Source: Sphingobacterium yanglingense (GTDB lineage: Bacteria > Bacteroidota > Bacteroidia > Sphingobacteriales > Sphingobacteriaceae). From it: a stretch of DNA of 64,000 nucleotides. Positions within the stretch are counted from its first letter, which is position 1. Every line of letters starts with the position of its first letter. The notes under the pieces are model-generated. The model saw only the letters and a list, made by a program, of their open reading frames with translations. It was not told the DNA's origin and ran no database searches. Location: NCBI RefSeq assembly GCF_004363245.1, contig NZ_SNYV01000004.1:1-64000 (forward strand), written 5' to 3'. The translations under genes were made by a program, and so were the position numbers. Below are positions 9,571-18,735 of this stretch, one piece after another.

Positions 9571-9909
9571 AGCTTGTTGATTGAGTTATAAATTTCTTGT
9601 TTTTTGCTTACAAAACCAAAAAGTAAGTGATAGCTTACTCTAAAAATGAAGCTAAAGACTGAAATATGATATTGTCGGGAAATCGCGATTGTTCTTAATG
9701 GGTTGCTTGATAGTGTTTTAGGATTGGTGACGCCTAGCTTTTTAAGTTTTGTGTACTCTTTTTTTTACTGATTATTAGTGTTTTATGTGGTTTTGGATGG
9801 GAATCAATAATTTACTGGCAGAATATAATAATTTAGCTCGATTTTTAATTTATAATATTGTAAATTGTTTGATTAATAGAAAGATATAAAAAGTCATATT
9901 TTGTAAATA
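9571..9909. other. 339-bp divergent intergenic region
   Basis: This AT-rich gap separates the divergent AraC and CoA-transferase genes. It holds the inverted repeat at 9622-9639. CATATTTTGTAA just before the CoA-transferase ATG resembles, but does not match, the -7 consensus. I see no open reading frame of note and no RNA gene. Confidence 0.6.
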
Positions 9910-11400
9910 ATGAGTGTCGAAAGAATACGTTTAGAAACTTTACGTGATAAAGTGATGACTGCGGAGCAGGCTGCCTCGTTTATCCAGAATGGTATGGTCG
10001 TAGGTTCTAGTGGGTTTACAAAGGCAGGGGATAGCAAGGTCGTCTTACCTGCATTTGCCGAACGTGCGAAGAAAGAAAGTATAAAGATCACCTTGATGAC
10101 AGGGGCTTCACTAGGACATGATACTGATGGTAAACTAGCCGAAGCTGGAGCTTTGAGTAAACGTATGCCTTTTCAGGTAGATCGCACATTACGAAATAAA
10201 ATAAATGCTGGAGAGGTCTTGTTTATCGATCAGCACTTAAGTGAAAGTGCCGAACTGCTACATAATGAAAATCTACCTCCTGTTGATATTGCAATTATAG
10301 AGGTCGCTTACATCGACCGTGATGGGAGTATTGTGCCGACCACTTCTGTTGGGAATTCCGTGACATTTGCAGGGTTGGCAAAACAGGTGATCTTGGAGAT
10401 CAATACTGCAGTTCCAGAAGAAGTATATGGCATCCATGATATTTATCAAGCGGAGAATTATCCCCATCGTAACGTAATTCCTATTGTCGCTCCTTGGAAC
10501 AAAATAGGGCGTAAGACAATTCCTTTGGACCCGAGTAAGGTAATCGGTATCGTATTTACCGATATCACCGATAGTCCGGCAGACATCGCAGCTCCAGATA
10601 CAAAGACATCCTCAATAGCCCGTCATATTCTCGAATTTTTTGAAAACGAAGTAAAACTTGGCCATCTGACAGATCGCCTGCTTCCTATTCAAGCAGGGAT
10701 AGGGAAGGTAGCCAATGCAGTATTGATGGGATTTAAAGATAGTAACTTCTATGACCTGACTATGTTTTCGGAGGTCTTGCAGGATAGTACATTTGATCTT
10801 ATTGATTCCGGAAAATTGAGTTTTGCTTCAGCGTCCTCGATTACAGTATCAAAAGATTGTTATCATCGTGTTTTTGATAACCTTCAACGTTATCGGGATA
10901 AGTTTGTACTCCGTCCACAGAATATATCCAATACACCGGGGCTTATCCGAAGACTGGGGGTTATCGCTATCAATACTGCGATTGAATTTGATATCTATGG
11001 AAATGTCAATTCAACGCATGTCTCAGGCACTAAGATTATGAATGGGATAGGAGGTTCTGGGGATTTTGCACGTAATGCCTACCTGAGTATATTTGTCACA
11101 CAGGCAGCTTCCAAAGAAAATGCGATATCACATGTATTACCTATGGTGTCACATGTGGATCATACTGAGCACGACGTTGATATTCTAGTTACAGACATTG
11201 GGCTTGCCGATCTGCGGGGCTTGGCACCTCGAGAGCGAGCACAGCAAATCATTAATAATTGTGTGCATCCGGATTATAGGGAAGAATTGCAGTCCTATTT
11301 TGATAGAGCCTGCGCCCGCGGAGGTCATACACCGCACTTGTTGGAAGAAGCATTTAGTTGGCATTTAAGATTGGGCCAGACCGGAACAATGAAAAAATAG
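9910..11400 (+). CDS. Succinyl-CoA:acetate CoA-transferase / acetyl-CoA hydrolase family
   Basis: This 496-residue cytosolic protein has the family I CoA-transferase halves. The glycine-rich GFTKAGDSK lies near residue 35, LPIQAGIGKVANAV near 258, and the catalytic glutamate is Glu288 in FSEVLQD, matching the acetate-type (AarC/Cat1/ScpC) subgroup. It probably moves CoA between succinyl-CoA or acetyl-CoA and the free acids, tying acetate metabolism to the TCA cycle; sucD is also in this window. Pure hydrolase activity is an alternative. Monocistronic, with its own terminator. Confidence 0.88.
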   Translation: MSVERIRLETLRDKVMTAEQAASFIQNGMVVGSSGFTKAGDSKVVLPAFAERAKKESIKITLMTGASLGHDTDGKLAEAGALSKRMPFQVDRTLRNKINAGEVLFIDQHLSESAELLHNENLPPVDIAIIEVAYIDRDGSIVPTTSVGNSVTFAGLAKQVILEINTAVPEEVYGIHDIYQAENYPHRNVIPIVAPWNKIGRKTIPLDPSKVIGIVFTDITDSPADIAAPDTKTSSIARHILEFFENEVKLGHLTDRLLPIQAGIGKVANAVLMGFKDSNFYDLTMFSEVLQDSTFDLIDSGKLSFASASSITVSKDCYHRVFDNLQRYRDKFVLRPQNISNTPGLIRRLGVIAINTAIEFDIYGNVNSTHVSGTKIMNGIGGSGDFARNAYLSIFVTQAASKENAISHVLPMVSHVDHTEHDVDILVTDIGLADLRGLAPRERAQQIINNCVHPDYREELQSYFDRACARGGHTPHLLEEAFSWHLRLGQTGTMKK

Positions 11401-11402
11401 AG

Positions 11403-11442
11403 AAAAGGCGTTAAGAGAGATAATCTGTTAACGCCTTTTTTT
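11403..11442. terminator. Bidirectional terminator between the CoA-transferase and gldFG
   Basis: A 12-bp perfect stem AAAAGGCGTTAA (11403-11414) pairs with 11428-11439 across a 13-nt loop; T-rich on the right, A-rich on the left. Confidence 0.8.
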
Positions 11443-13843
11443 ACTTGGTATAGCGATGCCTACGTAAGTAAGCTTGAGAGAGACCTATTAGTATCAAGAT
11501 GATTATCGGTAGGACAACATTGATCAGTTGCCATTTTAGTTTATCACCTTTAACCATCGCCTGATCCAAGAGGCGGAGCTTGATTTCTCTGTTTCTAAGG
11601 GAGATTAGCCGCTCATCGTTCATCAGATAGTCCACCGAGTTTTCTAGAAATATCTTATTCGCATACTGTTGTTCCGTATAGCGGTCCCAGCCTAGTGGAT
11701 AAGGTGATTGATCTTTGCTGTTCACCTGGTTCATCAACCAGTCGCCATCTGCGATGACCATCATTCGGGCTTCCTCAGATATGTTCGATAGGTCTATAGC
11801 TTCAGTTGCACCTATAGGAGTAGGCCTATTTTGGTAAATATAAGGGAAACGGCCACTCAAAAGAACAGCTACAGGCTTAGGTGTTGTCCTAAACTTGGCG
11901 GGGTCAGGCTGTTCTTCTACCATCTGCAAGGAGATCGGTCCAGGCGTATTGACGATCCGGCTGAAAGGAGAGGAATGCAGAAGGATTTCTTTTTTGATAC
12001 CTGCAGCAGCAATGGTATCTATCGTGCCGACAAATTCAGCGCGTATTCCGTCTAGGTTTTTTAGAATGGCGTTATTGCCTGTAGGCATCAAAATTGGGAA
12101 AAAGTACCAAGGTACCATCTCTATTTGTGTCTGCCCACCGATGCTCCCTATAGAGAGTGGTATTTGCGCACAGTTTAGATCCACCAGTATGTTGTAGTTT
12201 AGACGTGCACCATATAGAAATAGTTGGTCATCTAAGTTGAGTTCTCGGCCTATTAGGGGTTGCGTACCATTCTTTTTAAGATGGTCCAAACTAGCATCAA
12301 TCTGATCTATAGCCCAAATAACAGAACCACCATGTCGGACAAAATAGTCCAATTTGTACTTCTCGCTTTCGGAGAAAGCTGTTTGGGGTTTGGCTATGAT
12401 CAGTAGTGAAATCTCCTTTAGATTGTTCAGTGGAATTGAATCGAGATGGAGTCTTCCTACCTGCCCAGAAGCACCTAAGGTCTGCATGGCATCATAGAGC
12501 TCCAAATCAGACGGCTCACCATGACCTTCGGTAAAAGCAATATAGGGTACTTTATCGATGTTCGATTTTGAAATAGCAGAAGTGAAGGCGTATTCTAGAT
12601 TTTGAATAGAGTTATTGAGTACTTGCTCAGGTGTCTGTCCAGTTTTATTTTGCAGTAAGCTGACGTTGATTTCATGGTCCCCCCGACTGATTATGGCGGA
12701 CGGGAAAATCAGTTTTTGCGTAAACCCGTTTTCTGTCTTTACACTGAGATTGGTGGGGTAGAGCCCCCGGGCGATTAATGCTTCGGTATATTCTTTCTGC
12801 TCCTCCTGACTTCCTGCACTAGGATCAATAACATTGATTTTTAATTTGCCCTTTGAGTAAGATTTTAAATCATGTGCCATGTCAATAGCAGCTTGTCTTA
12901 GTCTTTTAAAACCTGCAGGTAGGCTTCCATCTAGAAAGATGGTGATATAAGTCTCTTCTTTAAGGTCCGATACAATATCTTTTGATACCTCTGTCAGGGT
13001 AAAACGTCGGTCTGCAGTAAGGTCTATTCTTCCAAAGGCCTGCAGGATTAGCGTTTGGTTCAGTACCGTGATTAGTATTAGAAAGCTAAAGTAGGCTGTA
13101 AATGTTTTTTTTCGCGGTCTAAACTGACGACCTAGATGGCCAATTGACAGGAGAAGGAATAAAGCCTGCGCACTTAGGAAATAGATTAAATCAGCGGCAG
13201 TTATAATCCCTCTACTTATGGAGTCGTAATGCGCTAAAATCCCTATGTTTTTAACAAAGTCTTCGATAGGGAGGAAAAGGGTAAGTGAGCTCAGTGCATC
13301 AAATCCATAAAAGAACAAAAAGGAGAGGGAAATCGCTAATAAAAAGGCTATGATAGGATTGTTGGTCAGTGCGGAGCAGAATATGGATATCGCTACAAAA
13401 GTGGCGGCCAAGAACAGTAATCCGATATACGAGCCGATAATAGCTCCTATATCCATATTGCCGACAGGGTAAGCTAAGAAGTAGATGGTTACAGCGTAGA
13501 CAATGGTAGGGAGTATGGCTAGTGAAACAATCGTTATCCCACCTAAGAACTTGCCGATTACAATCTGAGATAAGGTAATGGGGCGACTTTGTAAAAGCTC
13601 GAAGGTACCATCCGACTTTTCACCGGCAATACTGCGCATACAAATTGCAGGTACCAAGAATAAAAGGAGGTAGGGAGCTAATGCAAAAAAGCTATCCAAT
13701 GAAGTATAGCCTGCGTCCAATATAGAGGTTTCAGGAAAAACCCAGACCAACAATCCTGTGGTCAATAAAAATATTCCTATTGCTAGATAGCCGATTAAGG
13801 AATTAAAATAACCTGCTATTTCTTTTTTATATATACTTAACAA
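11441..13843 (-). CDS. gldFG: Fused GldF-GldG ABC transporter protein
   Basis: This 800-residue protein joins two normally separate gliding-motility ABC proteins. Residues 1-240 form an ABC-2 permease with six membrane spans, beginning like GldF (LSIYKKEIAGYFNSLIGYLA). After a linker helix, residues about 245-800 match GldG: an extracytoplasmic GIFT-domain region (RFTLTEVSKDIVSDL; AFTEGHGEPSDLELYDAM) and a C-terminal anchor (INVVLPIIILILIGLSQAYL). The start is TTG; no in-frame ATG is nearby. The ATPase GldA is encoded about 0.8 kb upstream on the same strand. In gliders the complex is needed for motility; in Sphingobacteriaceae its role may be envelope export. Confidence 0.85.
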   Translation of the reverse strand: MLSIYKKEIAGYFNSLIGYLAIGIFLLTTGLLVWVFPETSILDAGYTSLDSFFALAPYLLLFLVPAICMRSIAGEKSDGTFELLQSRPITLSQIVIGKFLGGITIVSLAILPTIVYAVTIYFLAYPVGNMDIGAIIGSYIGLLFLAATFVAISIFCSALTNNPIIAFLLAISLSFLFFYGFDALSSLTLFLPIEDFVKNIGILAHYDSISRGIITAADLIYFLSAQALFLLLSIGHLGRQFRPRKKTFTAYFSFLILITVLNQTLILQAFGRIDLTADRRFTLTEVSKDIVSDLKEETYITIFLDGSLPAGFKRLRQAAIDMAHDLKSYSKGKLKINVIDPSAGSQEEQKEYTEALIARGLYPTNLSVKTENGFTQKLIFPSAIISRGDHEINVSLLQNKTGQTPEQVLNNSIQNLEYAFTSAISKSNIDKVPYIAFTEGHGEPSDLELYDAMQTLGASGQVGRLHLDSIPLNNLKEISLLIIAKPQTAFSESEKYKLDYFVRHGGSVIWAIDQIDASLDHLKKNGTQPLIGRELNLDDQLFLYGARLNYNILVDLNCAQIPLSIGSIGGQTQIEMVPWYFFPILMPTGNNAILKNLDGIRAEFVGTIDTIAAAGIKKEILLHSSPFSRIVNTPGPISLQMVEEQPDPAKFRTTPKPVAVLLSGRFPYIYQNRPTPIGATEAIDLSNISEEARMMVIADGDWLMNQVNSKDQSPYPLGWDRYTEQQYANKIFLENSVDYLMNDERLISLRNREIKLRLLDQAMVKGDKLKWQLINVVLPIIILILIGLSQAYLRRHRYTK

Positions 13844-13912
13844 CTTGCTCTCGATTAATTTGTTCCGAAATTAGGAAAATGTAGAGTAGAAAGCAAGACT
13901 GTATATAATGCA

Positions 13913-13943
13913 AAACAGCATGAGGTATAGTCTCATGCTGTTT
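13913..13943 (-). terminator. Terminator of the outer membrane barrel gene
   Basis: A 12-bp perfect stem AAACAGCATGAG/CTCATGCTGTTT (13913-13924, 13932-13943) with a 7-nt loop. On the minus strand it ends in TTTTG just behind the barrel gene. Confidence 0.7.
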
Positions 13944-13956
13944 GTTTTATGATAGT

Positions 13957-14538
13957 CTATTTACTTTTTCCAGGTAAATAGATTTGAAAGCCAAGGCTCA
14001 CTCCTAATCCTGTTGCTTTGTCACCGACATTGACATTCGCTTTAGAATAATTATAACCAGCCATTGCTTCAAGAGCTACTGTCTGCGTAATAAAGTGTGC
14101 ATATCCCGCATTGATACCGAATGCAAAGGAAGTTCCTTTACCTGCATTACTTCCTGTGATACCCACATCACCATGTCCGAAGAAACGGCCTGTAGCACTC
14201 GATCCTCTAGGGATATAGTAACGTACAAAAGGTGCGATACCATAATTCCACTCATTGTCTGCGTCTTTGATTGTTCTAAGTCCCAATGAAGTTTGAGCAC
14301 CTAACGCCAAACCATCGGAGATAAAGTATCCTGCGCGAGGGCTTACACTGATGTTAAAAGCTTTTGATTCAAAGCTATATCCTAAGCCACCGATAGATCC
14401 ACCTACCATCCAGTTTCCTTCTTTGATTGGGGTGAGACCTACATTCGCTGAATGTTGAGGCACTGTTTTAACCTGCTGTGCATTGGTGTAGGTAAAAACA
14501 CCAAGTAATAAGGCTGCTGTAAGTAGTTTTTTCTTCAT
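13957..14538 (-). CDS. Small outer membrane beta-barrel protein
   Basis: This 193-residue protein has a signal peptide (residues 1-20, ending TNAQ) and alternating aromatic/glycine strands typical of an eight-stranded barrel (for example SIGGLGYSFESKAFNISVSP and ALEAMAGYNYSKANVNVG), ending in LGFQIYLPG. It resembles the OmpX/OmpW-like 'outer membrane beta-barrel' families. It lies between gldA and gldFG on the same strand but has its own terminator, so it is probably a separate unit. Function unknown. Confidence 0.8.
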   Translation of the reverse strand: MKKKLLTAALLLGVFTYTNAQQVKTVPQHSANVGLTPIKEGNWMVGGSIGGLGYSFESKAFNISVSPRAGYFISDGLALGAQTSLGLRTIKDADNEWNYGIAPFVRYYIPRGSSATGRFFGHGDVGITGSNAGKGTSFAFGINAGYAHFITQTVALEAMAGYNYSKANVNVGDKATGLGVSLGFQIYLPGKSK

Positions 14539-14602
14539 ATCTATTAGTTTTTAATTATAAATAATGTCACTACCTATACAACAATCGAGCCGTAATCTTG
14601 TT

Positions 14603-15313
14603 TTAGGAAATAGTCAGTTTTACAAAAATTTCTTCCATGTTTAAGCCTGGGTACTTTACATTCCGATCTTCAGCAAGGAAATGGTCTTTGATCTGACCTT
14701 TATGAATAATTATAACCTCTTGGCATATTGCTTCGACCTCCTGCATGATATGTGTTGATAGGAATACAGTTTTATTAATTGCCAACTGTTGGATCAAGGT
14801 TCTGATTTCTATAATCTGATTGGGGTCGAGCCCTGTAGTGGGCTCATCGAGAATTAGGACCTGAGGGTCATGTATGATCGCTAATGCTAATCCTACCCGT
14901 TGTTTGTAACCTTTAGATAGTTGTGCTATCTTTTTGTGCTGTTCATCTTTTAGTCCGGTCAGCATTATGACTTCTGCAATTCGTTGCTTGCTGTTGGTCA
15001 ATTTATGGAGCGAAGCTTCAAAATGTAAAATTTCCTGTACATACATATCCGTGTAGAGCGGATTATTCTCCGGCAGATAGCCTATAGATTTCTTTGTCAA
15101 TAGAGGGTTTGCTGTAATGTCTACGCCATTAATCTTACAGGAACCTTGTTCTACAGGTAGTATCCCAGTAAGGGTTTTCATCGTTGTCGATTTTCCTGCA
15201 CCATTGGGGCCTAAGAAACCGATGATATGATTACTTGATGTAGTAAATGAAATACAATCTAGCGCTTTTTGCTGCTTATATGTTTTCGTTAATTCCTTGA
15301 CTTCGATAGACAT
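14603..15313 (-). CDS. gldA: Gliding-type ABC transporter ATP-binding protein GldA
   Basis: This 236-residue ATPase has Walker A (GPNGAGKST, about residues 35-43), the signature LSKGYKQRVGLALAI and Walker B VLILDEPTTGLDP. Its best partner is the GldFG fusion encoded downstream on the same strand. It is the last gene of a tight operon and starts 3 nt behind the phosphodiesterase stop. ABC-2 drug-export ATPases look similar, so the Gld assignment rests on similarity plus location. Confidence 0.85.
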   Translation of the reverse strand: MSIEVKELTKTYKQQKALDCISFTTSSNHIIGFLGPNGAGKSTTMKTLTGILPVEQGSCKINGVDITANPLLTKKSIGYLPENNPLYTDMYVQEILHFEASLHKLTNSKQRIAEVIMLTGLKDEQHKKIAQLSKGYKQRVGLALAIIHDPQVLILDEPTTGLDPNQIIEIRTLIQQLAINKTVFLSTHIMQEVEAICQEVIIIHKGQIKDHFLAEDRNVKYPGLNMEEIFVKLTIS

Positions 15314-15316
15314 GGT

Positions 15317-16285
15317 TTAATGACGGATATAGGGCGAAGTGATATTTCGCTTTCGGATATAATAATCTAATGCCTTATGGGCCTCCAGTGGGCGATCCGT
15401 ACTAAGCACGTCCGCACCTTTTTCAATATATTCAGCGTAGGTCTGATAGCCCCGTTGTTCGGCCTGTCGGTCAAGGTTACCCAGTGTTCCCAATATTATT
15501 TTAATACCATGCTGATGGAGTATTTCTACCAATTTCTCTTGAGGTTGATGCACGCCTATAAAAGCGATGATCCTATTGTCAGGAATTCCAAGAGCTGCCA
15601 AGCGGGTTAGGTCATCTACCGATTTAATACTGGCCGAAATCATGAGGTCTGGATTGATACGGTACAATGCTTTGGCCTGTTTGCCGCTATACGTGATTAC
15701 AACACTATAAGCTTGTGCGTTGGCTTTAGTTATTACATCGTTCAATAGTTGGTAAGGTATGTCGCTTTTAGCGTCCAGCGTAAAGATTACTTTCCCTTTG
15801 CCCCAGACCAGTGCTTCTTCCAATGTCGGGATACGGTAAGATGTACTCTTCCCTTCTGTATCCTTTAGCTTTAAGCTTTTGAGCTCCGCGAGTGTAAGCT
15901 TATTGACCTGTCCTTTGCCTGTGGTCGTTCTATCCAATGTCTCGTCATGTAGAAGCACCAGAACAGAATCTTTCGAAAGCCTTACATCACATTCGATAAT
16001 AGCAGGCATTTTATTCGCGATACGTGCAAAGGTTTCGATGGCATTTTCGGGGTAGCCCTTCGTAGGGCCTCCACGGTGCGCACTGACTAGTGGATAGCTG
16101 GATTCGGTATAAGTAAGAAACTGGTAGAGGTCATCTACCGTATTCAATTCGAAAGTCGTGTTGGCGAATAGGCTATTTTCTGTATCCTTAGCTCCTGTTT
16201 CTGTTGTTCCTGTACTATTACGAAAACAGCTCGTCGTAGAGGCTACGAACAGTAGGATAGAAAGATATAAAAAATGGCGTTTCAT
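15317..16285 (-). CDS. Glycerophosphodiester phosphodiesterase family lipoprotein
   Basis: This 322-residue protein has a lipoprotein signal (STTSC, Cys20) and a GDPD TIM barrel: SAHRGGPTKGYPENAIETF (catalytic His/Arg and Glu), ECDVRLSKDSVLVLLHDETL (Glu, Asp and second His), and the C-terminal GADVLSTDRPLEA. It should split glycerophosphodiesters to glycerol 3-phosphate and an alcohol in the periplasm. Its ATG shares one base with the aroK stop codon, so translation is probably coupled. Confidence 0.9.
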   Translation of the reverse strand: MKRHFLYLSILLFVASTTSCFRNSTGTTETGAKDTENSLFANTTFELNTVDDLYQFLTYTESSYPLVSAHRGGPTKGYPENAIETFARIANKMPAIIECDVRLSKDSVLVLLHDETLDRTTTGKGQVNKLTLAELKSLKLKDTEGKSTSYRIPTLEEALVWGKGKVIFTLDAKSDIPYQLLNDVITKANAQAYSVVITYSGKQAKALYRINPDLMISASIKSVDDLTRLAALGIPDNRIIAFIGVHQPQEKLVEILHQHGIKIILGTLGNLDRQAEQRGYQTYAEYIEKGADVLSTDRPLEAHKALDYYIRKRNITSPYIRH

Positions 16286-16809
16286 CAGACAGAATCGGTT
16301 TTGTAATTATTTATCAATTGTACTATCTGTTCTATGCTCGTATGCATTTGGTCTACCTTTAACTGCGATTGATTGTAAAAAGGAGCACGGTCTTCCAGTT
16401 TTGTTTCGATGAATGTCAAAAGTTCCTCACCATTTAGTCCCTTGAGAACAGGTCTTTTATTAACATCAGATTGGCTGAGCCTTGACCAAAGCGATTTTGG
16501 GCTATGCTCCAAATAAAGTGCCAGCCCATTCTGGGTAATCCATTGCATATTGTCAAAGAAGCAAGGTGTTCCACCTCCTGTAGAGATGATAGCATTATTC
16601 CCTTTTTGCTTTCTTAAGAATTCGCGTTCTAGCTCCCTAAAGTTGCTTTCGCCAAAGGCTTTGAAATATTCCGGGATACTCATGCCTATATGGGCTACAA
16701 TCTCATGATCAAGGTCGATGAATGTCCTTCCCATTGCAGCAGCTATTTTTTTGCCCAATGTGGTTTTTCCACTGCCCATGAATCCAACGATGAAAATCGG
16801 TCTGTTCAT
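16285..16809 (-). CDS. aroK: Shikimate kinase
   Basis: This 174-residue protein has the P-loop GFMGSGKTTLGKKIA (residues 9-23), the shikimate-binding region FIDLDHEI and the GGG motif STGGGTPCF, at the usual family length. It phosphorylates shikimate in chorismate synthesis. Start and stop codons overlap by one base with the genes on both sides (TAATG upstream, TGATG downstream), marking a compact operon whose other members have no known link to aromatic synthesis. Confidence 0.95.
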   Translation of the reverse strand: MNRPIFIVGFMGSGKTTLGKKIAAAMGRTFIDLDHEIVAHIGMSIPEYFKAFGESNFRELEREFLRKQKGNNAIISTGGGTPCFFDNMQWITQNGLALYLEHSPKSLWSRLSQSDVNKRPVLKGLNGEELLTFIETKLEDRAPFYNQSQLKVDQMHTSIEQIVQLINNYKTDSV

Positions 16810-18017
16810 TATTGCGTTTTAAAATAAGTCTCGATAAGCTTTTCTTTTGATGGAAAAGCATGTTTAGACCATTTTTTGATGACCGTACCATTTTGAAGTA
16901 GCATAACACCAGGATTGGAGCGGACCATGCTCTTGAGTGGCACAGCATCTGCATAAAACGACTCTAGTACCAAATCGAGCTGATCATTGAGGTAAGTGAC
17001 ATTTTCCGAAGAGCTTGCTGTCAATAAAATAGCGCGGATATTATATTCAGTAGATAAGTCGCGGATTGTTTGATTGATTTTATCTAAGGCAATAAAATCT
17101 GCTGGTGATAATTTCGTTACATCGACGCTAGTGACCACAAAATTGTAATACGGATTATTTATTACTTCTTTCGTTAGATCATTACCTTCAGCATCTGATA
17201 TAATCAGATCAGGAATAGGTACTTGGTAACCCTTTTTGATAAGTTTCGACTCGGGTTCACCAATGACCTCCCAATTTTCATCTTCCCAAATTTTTTGATC
17301 CATATACTCTTTGTCAGTCATCTTTTTCTCTTCATTTGTTGACTTATTCTTCAGCGAGTAGATGTGCTCATATTCATCCTGTTCAGCGCCCTCCGGTATT
17401 TCCATCAGCTTAGGAATGTTATTTCCTTCTTTGTAAGGTAAGAAGTCGACGAAAGGCAAGTAGCTAATTGTGTAAATGCCGATACCAAAAGACAAGATGA
17501 TAACAAAAAAGCTAAGCAGATTATTGGTAAAAGAGCTCGCGATCAAAGGGACTATTTTTTTTCTTTTGACAAAAATCACCAATATGAAAACGAGTAAGAC
17601 AAGGTCCTTGATAAAAGATTGCCACGGTGTCAAAGGAATGGCATCTCCAAAGCATCCACAAGAGCTGACCACCTCAAAAAATGCAGAATAAAATGTTAAG
17701 AAGGTAAAGAAAATAATCAACAGAAGTAAACCCCATGCCACTTTTCGACCAGCGATCCCTAATACCAGTAGAGCCCCTAGAATAATTTCAAAAGCACAGA
17801 TAGCGACTGCAATCCATGTGGCATAATCGTTTAGAAAATTAAGATGTAGTACATGGAAGTACTCTTGTAACTTGAAGCCAAATCCCATAGGATCATTGGC
17901 TTTTATTAATCCGGAAAATATAAATAGGAGTCCAACAAACAGTCTGGATATCCATAGTAGGATATCGGGCGAAGAGTTGTTGTTGTTCAACGGAGCATAG
18001 TAGGATGTATTAGACAT
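16809..18017 (-). CDS. DoxX/MauE-like membrane protein with C-terminal thioredoxin-like domain (BT_3928 type)
   Basis: This protein of about 402 residues has four DoxX/MauE-like helices in its first ~140 residues (SRLFVGLLFIFSGLIKANDP; SSCGCFGDAIPLTPWQ carries a Cys pair) and one more helix near residue 165. The C-terminal ~150 residues look like a thioredoxin fold (GVMLLQNGTVIKKW) without a CxxC active site. The Cys-bearing membrane part suggests a redox role like MauE, but none is proven. A TTG 21 nt upstream overlaps the previous gene; the ATG at 18017, one base behind that gene's TAA, is the better start. Confidence 0.82.
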   Translation of the reverse strand: MSNTSYYAPLNNNNSSPDILLWISRLFVGLLFIFSGLIKANDPMGFGFKLQEYFHVLHLNFLNDYATWIAVAICAFEIILGALLVLGIAGRKVAWGLLLLIIFFTFLTFYSAFFEVVSSCGCFGDAIPLTPWQSFIKDLVLLVFILVIFVKRKKIVPLIASSFTNNLLSFFVIILSFGIGIYTISYLPFVDFLPYKEGNNIPKLMEIPEGAEQDEYEHIYSLKNKSTNEEKKMTDKEYMDQKIWEDENWEVIGEPESKLIKKGYQVPIPDLIISDAEGNDLTKEVINNPYYNFVVTSVDVTKLSPADFIALDKINQTIRDLSTEYNIRAILLTASSSENVTYLNDQLDLVLESFYADAVPLKSMVRSNPGVMLLQNGTVIKKWSKHAFPSKEKLIETYFKTQ

Positions 18018-18018
18018 T

Positions 18019-18567
18019 TTAGTTGTTTTTATCGGCAAAACCCAGTTTTATTAACGCAAAGACAGCATAGTTCAGCATATCTTGATAGTTGGCCTTTAAG
18101 CCTTCAGAGACAAGTGTCTGCCCATGGTTGTCTTCAATTTGTTTTACACGGTGCAGTTTCATAAGGATGAGATCTGTCATCGACGAGATGCGCATGTCAC
18201 GCCAGGCCTCCCCATAATCGTGATTTTTTGCAAACATCAGATCGCGTGTTTCGTCCACCTTTTCTGTATATTTTTGGTCTACAAAAGCGGTCTGAAGATT
18301 TTCGTCGCCTTCCTCGCCCAGTTCTAACTGTAAAAGTGCAATCACACAGTAATTCACGATCCCGATATATTCATCAGAGATATCCTCGCCAACTTTAGAA
18401 ACCTGTTTGATTTCGAGCGTTCGGATACGTTTTGCCTTGATATAAATCTGATCTGTGATCGATTGTAGACGCATGATTCGCCATGCGGTACCATAATCTT
18501 TCGTTTTTTTTATAAAAAGATCCTTGCAATATTGTATTACGGCATTGTATTCTGCGGTTGTATCCAT
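18019..18567 (-). CDS. DUF1599 domain protein (tandem duplicate)
   Basis: This 182-residue protein consists of two related halves: residues about 8-85 and 100-178 share KDYGTAWRIMR..SITDQI versus HDYGEAWRDMR..SMTDLI, so it arose by internal duplication. DUF1599 has no firmly known function. It is the first gene of the operon that runs through the DoxX-like gene, aroK, the phosphodiesterase and gldA. A -7 promoter element lies 34 nt upstream. Confidence 0.82.
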   Translation of the reverse strand: MDTTAEYNAVIQYCKDLFIKKTKDYGTAWRIMRLQSITDQIYIKAKRIRTLEIKQVSKVGEDISDEYIGIVNYCVIALLQLELGEEGDENLQTAFVDQKYTEKVDETRDLMFAKNHDYGEAWRDMRISSMTDLILMKLHRVKQIEDNHGQTLVSEGLKANYQDMLNYAVFALIKLGFADKNN

Positions 18568-18600
18568 ATCCTCTAATTCGTATTACTTTTCGATAAAAGA

Positions 18601-18608
18601 CAAATATA
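18601..18608 (-). promoter_or_regulatory. -7 promoter element of the DUF1599-aroK-gldA operon
   Basis: The minus strand reads TATATTTG (TAnnTTTG), 33 nt before the DUF1599 start. No TTG is found at ideal spacing, so the -33 box is unclear. Confidence 0.5.
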
Positions 18609-18735
18609 GCTAGAAATCTGCTTGTTTGTTAGTCACAAAACTGTATGTTTTGCTTTTTTCTATCGATAAGTCAAGATTTTTGAATTAGATTAGAGTGATG
18701 AATTTGAGTTTTATACAAGATATACAAGAGCGCCA

